From positions 72,673,601-72,737,600 of the forward strand of contig NC_088102.1 of assembly GCF_036370855.1 (NCBI RefSeq): a DNA stretch of 64,000 bases. Direction: 5' to 3'. This document shows positions 1 to 13,100 of the stretch, one piece after another; within the stretch, counting starts at the first letter, position 1; each line of letters begins with the position of its first letter. The notes below the pieces were generated by a model. It saw nothing but the letters and a program-made list of their open reading frames with translations. It was not told the origin of the DNA and ran no database searches. The position numbers and the translations under genes were made by a program. Source of the DNA: Dromaius novaehollandiae (Eukaryota; Chordata; Aves; Casuariiformes; Dromaiidae).

Positions 1-2033
1 GAAGTGCACAGGAAAGGCAACAACTCTGGATTTACTCCCAAGTAAAGGACAGTATCTATTTTAACATTCAGACTGGCCTATAGTGATTATGGTTACTCAA
101 ATCCAACATCCCTGTAGGAGTGAAAAATCCAAGTTAGGCATTGTACTGCGACATGACTGACTGAGGGGGAATTGCATAAAAACAAATACAAGCCAGAAAA
201 CAATTAAAAGCAGAAACAGAGATGCCCACAAGCAGGAAGAAGATTCCTTTAAGGAGGGCTCTGAAAAAATTTCTTTTTTCTTTCTTTCTTCAAGAGACTC
301 CAGAAGGCCCCAAAAGCCAGCAATGTAGCATCCATCCCTAGAGACAGGGATAAGCCAGATAGACGAGCAGTGCTAGAGAAGCCCGAGACAGCAAAATGAG
401 TTCTCTGCATTAACACTGCTACAGAGAAGCTAGAAAAAGATCCCGCACCATAGGGTTATTTCACAGCAGAGGATCCAAAGAATCTCCTACAAACAAACAA
501 GCCAGCAGAAAAGATATTAGCCCAAACCAATACAGCAAATATAAATTAACAGGGCAGATGGACATTCATCCAACAGCCCTAAGGGAATCTTGCATGTGTT
601 ACAGCACAGCCCATCATATAGAAGACCTCTAGTACCAGAGGCTTTTAAAGGCTTTCAGAAGAAATCTGGGACACAGCAAGCATGATTCTTGCAGCTGGCA
701 ATTTTTTTTTTTAATTGAAAAAACAGGACAGACTTGTGTATACACTACACTTGGCGAGGCTTGCAGGTTATGTACAGGGAAATCATGTCTCAAAACTCTA
801 ATATTAGAGGGTTTTTTAGGAGACAGAGCCTGAATCTATGATGAGGAAAGGAGAAAAGTCCTTTCACACTCAAAAAATGATTAAACGATGGGAAATGAGG
901 GTAATACTAACAGTCAGTTTTCACAAGGGAAGGTGACTTCCCCTGGGTTTCTACCACAAGCTGTCTGTTCTCCATACATAAAGCATCTGGCAAAGGGAGG
1001 CAACAACATTTACCGATGAAGCAAAATTACTCAGAAGTCAAATTGAATGCTGCAGAAGATGCCATGGTAATGAGTGACTGCAAAATAAAGAGTACAGGCT
1101 GATAGGGACAGATAGAAAGATTTCCCCTAGCACCCTGCATAACTATACACACACAGCAGCAGGCTCTGAGTGAACTACACAGCTCAAGGAGGGGCTCTGG
1201 GAATTATTCAGCCGCCATTAAAAAAGCAAACCAGGCCTTCGAAGAGAGCAGAAGAGAAAACATCAGAACAACGCTGCAAAAATCCTTAGAGCATTCACAA
1301 CTTGCATCCAACAGCCAATTTCTGGCCACTCTTGCCTCAGAAAGAAGTGATGCCAAGGTACAGGAAGAATGACAAATATCAACAGCCTCCAGACACAGAG
1401 AGGCTACAGACTCGGATTCTTCAGTCTGGAAACAGGATGACTAAATGGCACCTGAGAAAGGACTGTAATATCATTAATAGTAGGAAGAAAGTCAAAACAA
1501 AAGCATTTGTGCTCTCTCTCATAAGATGACCCAAGGGTCATTCTTTGCCCTGTTCCTCCCCCTTCAATCCTTTGCTGCTGGCTTCTGCTGAGACAGGATA
1601 CTGTGCTAAAGAGATCCTGGCCCAATCCAGCCCAGCCATTCCTTCACAGGGCAAAGGCAGCACTAAGGGAACTGTGGCCAGACAAGCTGTTCTTGCAGTA
1701 AAGCTGAGTTCAGAGGTCCAGGGCTGCCCCCCCCACCACCCCTTTCAGCTCAGACTATAATGCTGTGCCAGCAGTGTGGAAGGCAGGCAGTTACACCTGC
1801 ACAGGCTAGGTCAAAACCCATGGCCTAAAAAATCACTGCCGAAGCGTACCCTGGGCAGAGGCAGCGAGAACACCCCACATTGCTGACTGCAGTGCCATGG
1901 GGGCTGGGGAGAGCGCAGGAGCTGTGGTGAAAGTGCACTGGTCACAGCTTCAGGGAGCAACTGAGCACCCAGCCATTCTCTTTCATGCACGCTGGAACAA
2001 ATCTCACCAGCACACACCTCTGCATCTCCATAC
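1..2033 (-). other. FNBP4 intron 9 (runs off left edge)
   Basis: I find no exon of FNBP4 or of any other gene here. The stretch is AT-leaning unique sequence with short A and T runs (for example near 703-720). It holds no recognisable repeat family. Confidence 0.6.
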
Positions 2034-2152
2034 CTTTAAGTCTTGCTCCTCCTCTTCTAATTTTGGTGCCCCTTGCACTTTTGCTTTCTCCTGGGACTCC
2101 TCAGGCTCTGCCTCTTTTTCTGAATTCTCATCAGCTGCTTCTGTGCTCGCTG
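2034..2152 (-). CDS. FNBP4: FNBP4 exon 9, last visible exon
   Basis: The exon encodes an acidic segment ending in EEEEQDLK, then donor GTATGG. The acceptor is a tandem CAGCAG (NAGNAG), so the exon could start at 2152 or 2149, a one-residue difference. The next exon of the family (motif around FEFLGI) was looked for in 1-2033 and not found. Confidence 0.88.
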
Positions 2153-5100
2153 CTGCAGGAGAAGAAATAATGGGTGAGCCCTTTTCCCACCACTGCCATG
2201 GCATTGCCCACTCTCTGCACGCTGCGGTTAACAGTAAGCCCAAGACAGCCATGCCAGGGAGCTTCCTTCCTCCAGGAGCTGACGACAAAAGGTTGAGTTT
2301 AAAAGGAGAAAGGATCACACACACCGGTATTGCAGATGATCAGGCTCCTCCCAAAAGGACATTATAGAAAATGGTCAATTACAGATACTACAACACAAGG
2401 ACAGGAAAGAGGAACAGACTGAAGCATGGAACTTAAAAGAAGCAGAGAGACAGCAAACTGCCAGGCAGGCAATCATTGAACTCCTGCAGTTTAGCAATTT
2501 TCCAGGAAGAGAGATTGAAGTATTAAATAAGTTGAGATAATCGTCAGCTCAGAAGACTGAAGAGACCAGAGAGCTCTCCAAAAGATGTTCAGGTATTACG
2601 GTTTTCTTTTGAGCCACATCATGGGTTAGTGGCAGCTAATTACCTTTCTGAGTGACAAAGTCCTGGGAGGGAAGTTTTGTTAGAGACTCCCACCAAAAAC
2701 CTTGGGGGGGAACAAAACAAAACAAAAACCAAAACATCCTCCTCCCCCCCCCCCCCCCCAAACCCATGTTCCCAATACGCCTTAGGTTTCAAGGGCAGAA
2801 GAATTCTCCCAATCACCAAGGAACAGTAGCATGCACGGCCGGCTTTAAACAGGTTATTTTAAAGTAACAGCTTCTTTTTCCTGGGTGTCAGTAAATGAGA
2901 AAACAGCATTACTATTTCAGAGCTGGCTCCAAGCACATCCTGCTGACAAGCTTGCAAAGTACGAGACATCAGAAAAGCCTTCAGCAAAATCCTGACTTGG
3001 AAACGCCACCCTGAACAAACAACTCTGCTGTGCAATTCCAGCTCCCGCCTCTGCCTGAAGCATACTCACACAAGAGCCATGCTCCCATAGCACCCCCTGC
3101 CTAGGACTGGCACCGTCTCCCGTTCCAGCAGGATACAGACTGGTACGGGCCTAGGGCGCTTTTGTGCCGTATTTTCTCTAGGAAAAGCAGATGTCTCATT
3201 CAGCAAGTTTTCTTCACTATGAGGCAGACAGCTGGCCTGCATCCCCATGCCAAGGAGGGAATGGCACATCTGGGAGTCACAGGGCTGCCAGGCGCATGCT
3301 GATCCCTTGGACGCAGCGGAGGGCAGCACTCCAGCCAGCACGTTTGGGGACAGCAGCTCTGGAGTGGCTGGCCTTGCATACTTACAGGTGGACTGGCCTA
3401 GAGCAGGGCTACTCTGTCCAGCCACAACCACCACTAACTGGGGAGGACTGGAGGGCTGGTACAAATAACAGCCACGACAGTCAGTGAAGCACGAAGAGCA
3501 TTCAAGCATACCATCAACAATCACCCAGCTTCCCAAGACAGTAGATTTATGTGATGCTGGGCAACATCAGCCAAACTGTTGTTAAAATCCATTTGATCAA
3601 GATTTCTGAAAGAAAGTGGCTGTATTTCTCACACCAGTACAGAAGGCCAGAGAGCTAACAGACACGGGAGCAAGCCCCATAGACATGAGTAACGCTGCAC
3701 ATGCTGGCATAAGGGGAGCTGCTGCTCGAGAAAGTGTTAAATTCAACACACACCTGAGATAAGAACAATCCTTTTACGAATCAGATCTTTCTCACAGTGC
3801 GGTCCTACCTGATACTTTTTATTCACCAACAAGAGAATAGGTGGACTGGCACTCAAGGAACAGATCAGCTGTTTGAAATTTGGAGGCTGTTACCAGGCAA
3901 CTTAGTGAGAAGCAGACTTCAAAAGAGGAAGGTAACAGTTCTTGATATGTCATGGTCAGGCTTTATGACTTCAGGAGGAAAGTGGAAGGCAATAGGGCGT
4001 GAAGCAGCCATTATCACACTTCTGCATTCCTTTTTCTGATAGTGTTGAATATGGGCACTCTCCTAATCTTCCTTAATCACTGGGTAAAGGAGAGAATGTG
4101 GCAGAGCATCATCTTATCCCCATCACCATCCTGAGCCTGCCAGACTGTCACTGCACACTTGCACACTCCGCTGTGACAGCGGTGGAAGCCACACCTTCAG
4201 GCCTGGCCCTGCTCTACACAGAGACCTCAGCTGCCACATCCTGACTTCTCTACATGCAGGTGAGACTTCACACATCCCATTTGAGCTGCATCTTCAGCCA
4301 ACAGCGGGCAAAAGATATCCTGGTGGGAGAGGGCTGCAGACTTTCAAAATGCCTGCTTCTCCCTCCAAAGGGAGCTGCTCAAATTACCTGCTTCTCCAAC
4401 TTCTGGGCTCTCTCGGCCCGTTTTGCTGGAGCCTCGACTAGTAGACTCTGGGCTGGCAGCTCCAACAAACAGTTTCCATTTCCCTCGCTTGGAGGCCAGT
4501 CTGCGGGTTGCATCCTGTGAGGCTGACTGGCTCCCATCAGAGAGCGGGCTGGAGCCCGAAACACTGCCATCTCCCTCCTCCAAGGCACGCAGTTCTGCCT
4601 GTGAAGAGACAAGATGGTGAGCGGCAATACAGGGACCTGACTCAACCCAGAACAGCAGGCATAGCGACTTGCAAGAGGTAGAGGAGACACATACGAAAGA
4701 AGAACAGACATGAACAGCTGCTGTAATCAGGACACTGTGGTAATAACAGCGAAGACAGAGCAAGAGTTCACTAATGGCTGCTCTTCCCTTGCCAGCAGAG
4801 CATCCATGGGAGACGGTGGCTGATCAGCTCCCTGCTCCATTAGGAGCCCATGCCAGTAGAGGACTCGTATAGGAACAGCAGGGTCTCTCTCAAAGGAGCC
4901 ATGAGAGAATTGCAAACGTATTTTCCTTCTGGCTTATTTCTAACAAGGCACACTCCTCCCTCACCTTCCCTAAAAGTCACTCACTAACACTATTCTTTAA
5001 CTGCAGCCATGGCCTTATTTCTGTGACAAAAGCCTCCCCATTACCTTCTTTCTCTCTAGCACCATCTCCAGCTCAAGGGTGTCTTGTTCTTCCTCTTCCT

Positions 5101-8100
5101 CACCACTCTCCCCTGACTGCACCACACTACACAGATCTTCCTGCAGCGTGTCTTCCAGAGGATCCCTGCAAGGCTCCGGCTCTTCGGGGGCAGCCACCAC
5201 TTCTTCTGCTTTTGCTTCCTCTTCTGGGGGTGGCTCAACTTCCTCTTTGCAGATCACCTTTCTTCTCCAGCGTTCCTCTTCCTCCTTCACCACATCAGGC
5301 AGCAGAGGTGCCAGGAGGGATGCGGCCACCCCTTTCTTCTCCTCCTCACTATTGGAGAGGGCTTGCACACCTTCATTCACTTCCTGCAGAGTGCACATAG
5401 CAATAAAGCACTGCATGGGTTGACAGCAGCAGCACCGCACCCCACCAGCAAACCCCAAAGCAAGATCTTCCCCAAGCAGCAAAGGAGACCCCAGCCCAAA
5501 GAGAAAGAAGCCTGAGCAGCCCCACACCCAGAGGGTACCTGGGGCCCCTCTCCAGCCTGCAAATGCCCTCACTGGAGCAGCCTGACCCACCCACAACTGA
5601 GGAAACCAAAACCAGCACGTGTACAGGCCTTGCGGCAACAAGTACCCAGCGCTTGGATTGTCTGACTGACCTTCTTCACCTCTCGCTTGGTAAGGCTGGT
5701 CCCACGGCTCACGCTGCCTGTAGCGACCCCCTTCTCCTGGGGGTACAGGTCCGTAGCCACTACGAAACTCCCGTTGGCACCTGCCACTGTGCTGCTGAGG
5801 AAGAGGAGAGGGAGTGAAGGGCTGGCATAGGGACAAGTCCCCTTTGCCTCCCCTTGCTGCTGATGGGCCCAGTGCCGCAGGCTTAGGTGATCCTTACCTG
5901 TGCTGGTAGTGCTGCAGACCCTGAACCTGTGTTGCGAGATACTGCGGCAGCTCCCAGGTCACCTCGTTGCTCTGAGTGTTCCAGTAATAGTAACAGCCGG
6001 TGTTCTCGTCCCACACTTCCTGCCAGTCACCCATCTCCACTCCCACTGGCAGGGAAACAAAGAATGGCTGTCAGCCACTGGACGCGCAGAGGGTGCATCT
6101 CAGTGCCAGCCAGCTCTGACACCAGTTCCCCAGGCAGCTGTCACCCTGTGCCCTTCCCTGCCATCGGTCACTTGTCACCTGCCCTCACTTCCCTTTAGCA
6201 GACAGAAACCCCTGCCATATGCTGGTCACCCAGAACGTCACCCTTGGGGACCACAGCAAACACCTTCCCTAGAATCACATCACTAGAGGTGTCTGCAGGC
6301 AAACAAGGCGGGGGAGAGCAGTCCCCCAGCATGGATGCAGCAGGGGATGCCCGCAGCCCTGGCACTGAGGACCTACAGAGGTGCTCACCTCCTGCCAGCG
6401 AGCACTGGGTGTCATACTGCCACTCCGGGGCCTGAGCAGAACCCGTGCCGTTGGCGGTGGCTGAGGAGTGACCTGAGCCAGACTCCTTGGGCTCGGGGCG
6501 CGGAGGCGTGGGAGGAGGAGCAGAGGCCGTGGCCGTGGACTCGGCAGGCTGCGGAGGAGCCGTGATGGCATCGATTTCCTTTAAAAACATGAACATCACA
6601 ACGTGAATTGAAGTCCCAGAGTAGAAAACAGGCTGTCCGGGTAACGAGACAAGCAAAGTGCCTACCAAGAGGCAGAGGACAGCGTCTAGGACCGTGAAAC
6701 CACCCTTTTTATCTACAACTCCCTTCCCCCGTGATGCAGGTTCTTCACATGGAGAAAACTCCCCTTCACCCTGTCTCCCCACTGCCCCCAGCACTCCCCA
6801 GAGCCACAAACAAGCCTCACTAACCGCCAGAAAGTTTGCCAGCGTGCTGTCAATGTCTGTTGAGTTATTTCCATTTGCGTCTGTGGAATGTGCCGATTTC
6901 TCAGGAGTTTCACCCTCCTCATCATCACTGTCTGCATATGCACCAAGCAAACACAAGCCGCCTGGTAGGGGGAAAGATGAAGAGCAATAGGCTGTGATAG
7001 GAGTATATTGTGAAAAGGAAGGTCAAAGCAGTTCAGTGTCTGGCTAACATGGTTTTCTGGGTGAGGTAAGAAATCTGTGTGTCTAACTAGAAAGAGCTCA
7101 CAGGGAGCATGCAAGGGAACAGAGATTAAAGAAAAAAAATCAAAAGCAAAGAGCTCTGTGTACACGTGTCTGTGCATCTGCTCAGCACACACTGCCTCCA
7201 AGCCATTAATTGTGAGCTCCCCCTGGATGTACACAGGGATCAGGGCTCACGCTGCCGCAGAACAGAAATGGATCCAACCAGCCGCCTGGCTAGATTCTCT
7301 ATCCCTGCTAATCCTGCGAAGCAAACAAGGAGGGAGCCAACCCCTTCGTGACACAAGGAGGAGTGAACTGCGCAGCCAGAGCGGCACGTCGCCATCACAG
7401 AGCAAAGCCAGGCTGCGCAGGGCCCAGCGCGGTTGGGAGGCGGCGCAGGCACATCCTTCCTGCTACGCACATCCAGCCAGAGCCGCCCCAGAACCACCCC
7501 CCACCCTGTCCCCCTTCCGCTCAGGGCTGGCAGCCCTAACCTTCCGAGGGCGAAACAGGCAGTCCCCCACGCAAAAACACAGCAGAGAAAAATACCTCCC
7601 ACCCCTCTTCAGAACTACTGTGGGGACTTTTGCCCCCTCCAGCAAACCACTGGGGCAGGACGGCATCCTATTCCTCCATCCTAAAAAACACTGGATTCGG
7701 GGGAGCCATCTCAGCCCTCCCATCCACCGCGCTGGAGGAGAAAAAACATTCAACACCTCCAAAAAGTTGTGGGGGGGAAAACCATTCCCCCTCCTCTATA
7801 AAAAAAATTGCCTCCACTCCCACTCCAAAAGAAAATGCTAATATGGGAAAACTAATCCCTCCCTCCTCAAAAATAATAATAATAAAAAAATAATACTGGG
7901 GGGGGGAGAGATGATGTCCACCTCCTCCCAACAAAATGCTTTAGGAAACTGTCACATCATCCCCTCCAAAAAGGAGGGAGACTTAAGGGGTGCAATCTAT
8001 CTGCCCCCCAAAAAAGCACATCAGGAAGGACAAATAATCATTCCCCCCCCCCAAAAAAAAAACACTTGAGGGGTGGAAATTGCGTGCCCCTCCCAAAAAA

Positions 8101-8823
8101 ACACACTTTAAAGGGGGCAATCGCATGAGGGGAAAAAAAACATTCTCATCCCCCCCAATCTGGGGGAAGGTGGAATCTCCCCCTCCCCTTAAAAAAAGGG
8201 GAAAGGAGGGGGGAAAACACCGCCCCTCGAAGCGCCTGGGGAGGGGGGGGGAAGGAACCACCCCCCCGCCCTCCCCCGAGCTGTTAAGGGCGGCAAACAC
8301 CTCCCCCCTCCCAGGGAGACACCCCTCCCCCAAAGGGCTGGGGGTGCCACCCCGCCCGCCCCGGGGCCGTACCTGTGGGCTTGACGGCGGCGGGGCCGGC
8401 AGGCGGCGGGTTGGGAGCGCTGCGGGGGGGCCCCGCTACCACCTCGGGCTCGTCTGCGAGGAGAGAGGGCGGCCGTTAAACGGGCGGCGCTGACGGGCCT
8501 CGCCCGCGGGATCCCCCCCCCCCTTTCTCCCTCCACCCCGGCCCGGGCGGTCCCACCCGCCACCCCAGGGCTACTACGCGGCCGTGGCGGCGTCGCCAGG
8601 CCCCAGCGCCGCTAGGCCGCGCCCCGCCAACAAAGCGCCCCCTCCCCCTCCGCTTCCTCGCCGCGCGGCCCGCCGCGGCCGTACCCGGCTCAGAGCCCGA
8701 CTCGGCCCCCTCAGCCGGCGGCGCCGCCGCTGCCGCCTCATCGCGGCCGCCGGGGCGCGGGCCCGGCGGCGACAGCTGCAGGATGGGCCGGCGGCCCGGC
8801 GCGGCGCGAGACTTCTTCCCCAT
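2034..8823 (-). CDS. FNBP4: Formin-binding protein 4, 5' half (exons 1-9), partial
   Basis: FNBP4 is a nuclear WW-domain protein that binds proline-rich formin FH1 segments. Nine coding exons are visible on the minus strand: 8685-8823, 8373-8453, 6825-6961, 6389-6578, 5898-6045, 5671-5794, 5045-5383, 4388-4598 and 2034-2152. They join in frame to 496 codons. The protein opens MGKKSRAAPGRRPILQLSPP, has the LCLLGAYADSDDEE acidic patch, a proline-rich PPPTPPRPEPKE stretch, one WW domain (exon 5), a coiled acidic KEEEERWRRK region and the EEEEQDLK end of exon 9. I place the start at 8823 because the context GCCGCCATGG is near-ideal. The second WW domain and the proline-rich C-terminus known for this family are not found, so the gene continues left of position 1. 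The human protein is about twice this length. No frame break is seen. Confidence 0.95.
2153..4387 (-). other. FNBP4 intron 8
   Basis: This is intron sequence between exons 8 and 9. It contains an uninterrupted C run of about 16 bases near 2744-2759. Nothing else in it is recognisable. Confidence 0.6.
5898..6045 (-). CDS. FNBP4: FNBP4 exon 5, WW domain
   Basis: The exon encodes a WW domain (GDWQEVWDENTGCYYYWN, then the NEVTWELP end). The two signature tryptophans and the YYYW core are present, so it should fold and bind proline-rich ligands. The flanking phases join cleanly to exons 4 and 6. Confidence 0.93.
7640..8250. repeat. Degenerate tandem repeat of about 40-45 bp in FNBP4 intron 2
   Basis: The intron between exons 3 and 2 is built of diverged units. 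Each has a C-run, then an A-run of 5-10, a CAC-TT-A step, a G-run and often GGCAATC or a similar motif. Clear neighbouring units start near 7960, 8008, 8043, 8090 and 8130; less clear ones run back to about 7640. The alternation of poly-C, poly-A and poly-G gives strong strand asymmetry. I cannot place it in a named family. Confidence 0.7.
8685..8823 (-). CDS. FNBP4: FNBP4 exon 1 (start codon)
   Basis: This exon encodes the conserved N-terminus MGKKSRAAPGRRP followed by alanine- and glycine-rich low complexity. The donor reads CCGG|GTACGG on the minus strand. An in-frame ATG lies upstream at 9045, but the encoded stretch is low-complexity CpG-island sequence and matches nothing I know, so I do not use it. 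Confidence 0.9.
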
Positions 8824-8854
8824 GGCGGCGGCGGCGGCGGGTGCGGCGCGCGGC

Positions 8855-8998
8855 AGCGGGTCTTGCGCCTGCGCGCGCGCGCCCGCGGGGTGGGGGACGG
8901 CGCGCGGCGGTGGGTCTGCGCCTGCGCGCGCCCGCAGGGTGGGGGGGGGCAGCGCGTGGCGGCGAGTCTGCGCCTGCGCGCGCCCGCGCTGAGCGCCC
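8855..8998. repeat. Three tandem copies of a ~52-bp CpG-rich unit carrying NRF1-like sites
   Basis: The core TGCGCCTGCGCGC occurs at 8864, 8917 and 8969 (spacing 53 and 52), each followed by CCCGC and, in the first two, a GGGTGGGGG run. The core differs from the NRF1 palindrome TGCGCATGCGC at one base. The array ends about 35 bp upstream of the FNBP4 start codon. Confidence 0.75.
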
Positions 8999-9090
8999 CC
9001 CCGCCCCCCCCCCGGCCGTAGGCGATGGCTGTGGGGCGGCTGCACGCCGGCCTATAGCTGCGTCCTGCCCCGCGGCCCTATAGCCCGGAT

Positions 9091-9728
9091 CTGCCCTTAG
9101 GACCTATGGCTGCATCCTGCAGCTGCGACAGCAGGAGTTGCAGCTCACGTTGCCCCCCCTCTGTGACTTTCCCCTCTCCCAGCTGCCGAGACCAGCGGCT
9201 AAAGCAGACGCGTGAAGCACGTCAGCGCCCTGCCTGCGCTCTGGCGGCCTCCTGGAGCAGGCAGAAGGAAAGGCTTCAAAGTTGACAATTCAGACTTGCA
9301 CACCTAACAGCGGGAGATCCCTCACCTCAGCGACTGCTCTAACCGTATTAAAGGAGCGCATGACACCGCCCCACTCCTGACCACCATGAAAGCTGTGCTG
9401 CGGTGCTCAAAACTGAAGTAGGAACAGTGGTTTGAACATTGACAGGGAGCTTGCAGGCCACCCATCAATGAGATGAGCCCATGATGTTCCTACACTGTCC
9501 TCTATAGAGGGTTGCCAGCAAGAAATCTGTGTACGTGCAGAAGCCTGGCTGTAGGGTCAATCTCCTCCAGGCAGAGGAAGTCCCTATAGTTTGCACTTTA
9601 CCATCCCAATCCCGCTTAAGCTGCCACTGTGCTCCTAGAACATCCCCCTTGGAAGGCAGCAAAAGTTTAGAAAATACCAGTTTTCAGTCGCTCAACAGTC
9701 TTGACTCAGGCTTGTAGTAATGTTTTCT
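9091..9728. other. Intergenic stretch between the FNBP4 promoter and the NUP160 3' end
   Basis: There is no convincing exon or RNA gene here. Less than 1 kb separates the two same-strand genes. Confidence 0.6.
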
Positions 9729-9734
9729 TTTATT
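9729..9734 (-). terminator. NUP160 poly(A) signal AATAAA
   Basis: TTTATT on the plus strand reads AATAAA on the minus strand, about 435 bp downstream of the NUP160 stop codon. It is the best-placed signal in the 3' UTR. Confidence 0.7.
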
Positions 9735-10167
9735 AAAGGTCATTCAAAAACACCACAATAAATAAAAGAAATGACAAAACCTTCCATGTATCATACACAA
9801 TGAGAAAGACGGGACTCCCCCTGGCAAAGGAGTTCAGTAAAAAGAGGCAGGGCAGACCGAACACACCATCTTACGCCAGTGCTTTTTGTGTTAATAACTG
9901 TTAATACCCCAAAGGGATACGCAGATGCATATTTGACACATTGAAAATATACTCTGTCCCCCTGAATGGGACCATTATGGAAAAATGACTAAAAATAGCA
10001 CCACCAGCTGAGTGAGCACAGAGTGAGGCTTTGTCAGCTCACAGGGGCAGGCCTTGGCAGACAGTGTCACACAGACCTGTCACCTTGAGCACAACCTGTT
10101 CTGGGCCCCAGACCCAGGTCTCTCTGGGCACTGGACAGTGGCCAATGCTGCACGGATTGGGCTACCG

Positions 10168-13100
10168 CTAGTTGCGCCGGTACAAGCGGTCTCGGGTGGC
10201 CACGCTGACCTTCTGCTGGTAGTCTTCCATCTTGTCATGTACCTTCTGGTAGAGCTAGGCAAGAGGCAAAGCAGCCATCAGAGACAAGCAATGTGCTTCA
10301 CTCCCACCTCCCTGTCCCAAGCACCATTCCCATCTTTCTTCTACTTGTAACACAAGAGGTGCCAGCAGCTAGCAGTGCTGCTCCTGAGTCTCCTTTGAAC
10401 GCAACAGTCTTTTGGGGTCTCTCCCCAGTACTGGTAGGGCTCTAGAACAAAGATGTCATGAGATGGAACAGCAGTCTCCAACGACTGTTCAGCACTTTTG
10501 GTTCCTAATTTGTCAGTTCTATCAGCTCCTTCCCCCTGACCACTAGCATGCACCAGGCATCATGGAGCATCCCAGGGTCACCTCCCCTTGGTTTCATGCA
10601 TTCAGTTCCAGTTCCCTTCCTGCAGACTCCCTCTACACACATGCCCTGCTCTGCATCTGGTGCAGAACACAAGTATCACCTGCACTGCCCTTTGGCAAGT
10701 CTCTCCTGAAATCAGCTCTCTTGGCACTACATCCCCATTTGGCTCAATGAGAAGCCTCCCGCAGAGTGCCCCAGTCACGTGCGAGAGGACCAGCAGTTAT
10801 CCCTGTGCTGCACAGCAAGGCCAGGGAGTTAGGAACTCCGGCTCCCACCACCTGGCACACACTCCAGGCATCCAGCCCTCCAGCACCTCCCTCGCCAAGG
10901 TCTAAACTGCAGTGATTTCTTTCACAGCCTCCTGCTCCCATTTGCTCCCTGGTAACCTTCACTCCCCACACAGGGTGTTTATGAGCACCCTTTATTTTCC
11001 CCAGCAAGCCAGTGTGCTCTGCACGTGGACCGGAAGGTCTACCTACCATGATGTTGTGTTGGTTGGCAGTGCTCTCTCTTAAGGCCTGGAGCAGCTGGTC
11101 AATAGCGGTGTAGGGGAGCCACACCATTGGGGCTGTAGCAGACAGAGGGAACTGGAGACAAGAGGAAACCTTATGTTGTGCAGTGTTCATGGCAGAAAAA
11201 CTCCTCCCTACTTCCAGGGTGAGCGAGAGCTCACAACTACAATTGCTTCCAACACCTGCTCGTTGTATGTGTTATTAATCCCACTAAAAGGTGCTCTCTA
11301 GGGTGGATTATTCACACTAATTTCTCCTGCAAGCATTGTCCAAGTCATTCATACAGAAGAACCCCAACATGGAGCAGTGAACTGCCCCAAGGAAGCATGC
11401 TAGAATTAAACAGAGGAACCTGCCTGCAGGCTGCTGAGGGAAGAGCTGCTCTGCCACCCACCCTTATGCCCTATGCTCTGAGCACAAGGCAACTCACTGC
11501 TTCTGCTTAGCTGTTCCTTCAGGGGAAGCAAGTAGGGAAGAAAGGAGAACTGCTGCCTAAGGAGACAAGTGGAGATGTTCCAGGGACAGTCCAACACATC
11601 CCATGCTGGAGATAAGCTCACCTCAATTCCAAAATACTGGTGACCTTTGCCAAGCACAGCATCTACATACTCCAGGACCAGATCTACGGCTTCCTCCAGC
11701 AGATCATAATTCAGATAGAGACGCAGCAGCTCAGCAGCATCCACTTTCTGCAAGGAAAGGGGGCTGGTGTCAGCCTGGCCTTTTTTGCCAGAGAGCTCTC
11801 CCGAGAACTACTCTGATGCTTAGAAGAACTGTTCTGAGTCTCAGTAACAGGTGCAAGGCATCTGGCACAGGTTCCCAGAGCTGGGGGCAGCAGGGAGGCA
11901 GGAAAGGTAACTTGTAGCCTGCAAGTGTCTGGCTGGGGACACGCTTGCCAAAGCAAAGGCCAGCAGCCAGGATGACTGGGGGTTTTTGGCCCGAGCAAAT
12001 ACACAAGATGTGCTGAGCAGCTACCCTCTCCAAATTCTCACCTTGTAGCTGTTGATGAGCCAGTTGGGCAGAGGTATTCCGTGTGCCATGAGCTTGTTGA
12101 TGACGCAGCGATGGTACAGGCTGTTCTGGGATGGGTAACGTTCCAGGTAGGATGACAGCAGTCGCCAGGCTTCATCTGTGGCACTGCAAGACAATGCTTC
12201 CCCTCAGAACCCGTGCTAGCAGCATGAAGACACGTCCTCCGCTTCTCCCCCACAGACAATGACCTACCTGGACTCCTTGGTGGTAACCAGTGCAGAGAGC
12301 TGATTTGCTGCTAGCCAGTCCCAAGCCTCTGCTTGTGCCGCTTCTCCTCCCAGCTGCAGTTTGATGCACCTTGAATATACAGAGCAGGCACAGTGCAAAC
12401 ATGACTGCCTTCAGAGCACGGCCCTTTCGTCCTGCCTTGCCACAGCTGCCAGTATCACAAAGCCACCGCGCACAGGACTATTCCCAAGCAACAGCTACGA
12501 ATTAACCGGCTTGGCAGGAAAAAAAGGCTATTAGAGTGGTTTCTAAGCTGCTCTAAGTGCCAAAGAGGAATTAATAACTACTCTGATGTTTGCAGACTTT
12601 AGGGCCTGAGCCTGGGTAAGAGAGGCCCTCAACACATCCAGCCACAGGAACAGGTCACAGCAGAGCTCCCAAATGGCTCTGCAGGCACAACACATCTTGC
12701 ATAAGCATGAAAGGGCAAAGGAAAAGAGGAATCCTGAGGTCAGAGATGAGGCATGAGAGCAAACAGCTAGCACAGAGATCAGACAAAAGAGCAAGCGCTC
12801 TGCCAACCACTGTTTGAGAGCTGCTGAATGGCTTGAACAAATCTTCTGTAAGCAGCTCACTGAGTATCAACAGGAGCATGCCGTGAGCCAGCTCTCCAGA
12901 AGCGTTTCCAGACGATGGCTGTGCCTGGGTTTGTGACTGTTAGGTGTCAGCTCTCCCTCCTGAGACAAGGGAGAAATCTCCCCTCCACTACCTGCTCCGC
13001 AAGGCTCCTGTATTTTTTCCTTTTCAGGTGTCAGGAGCAAGTTTCACCCCAAAACCACTAAACCAGCAGCTGTTAAGGCTGCACGCTGCTTCAGCGGTCA

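Larger units (their letters stand above)
8340..9090 (-). promoter_or_regulatory. FNBP4 CpG-island promoter
   Basis: The region is dense in CpG and surrounds FNBP4 exons 1-2. No TATA box is seen upstream of the start, as expected for a housekeeping promoter. The first transcribed base cannot be placed from sequence alone. Confidence 0.75.
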
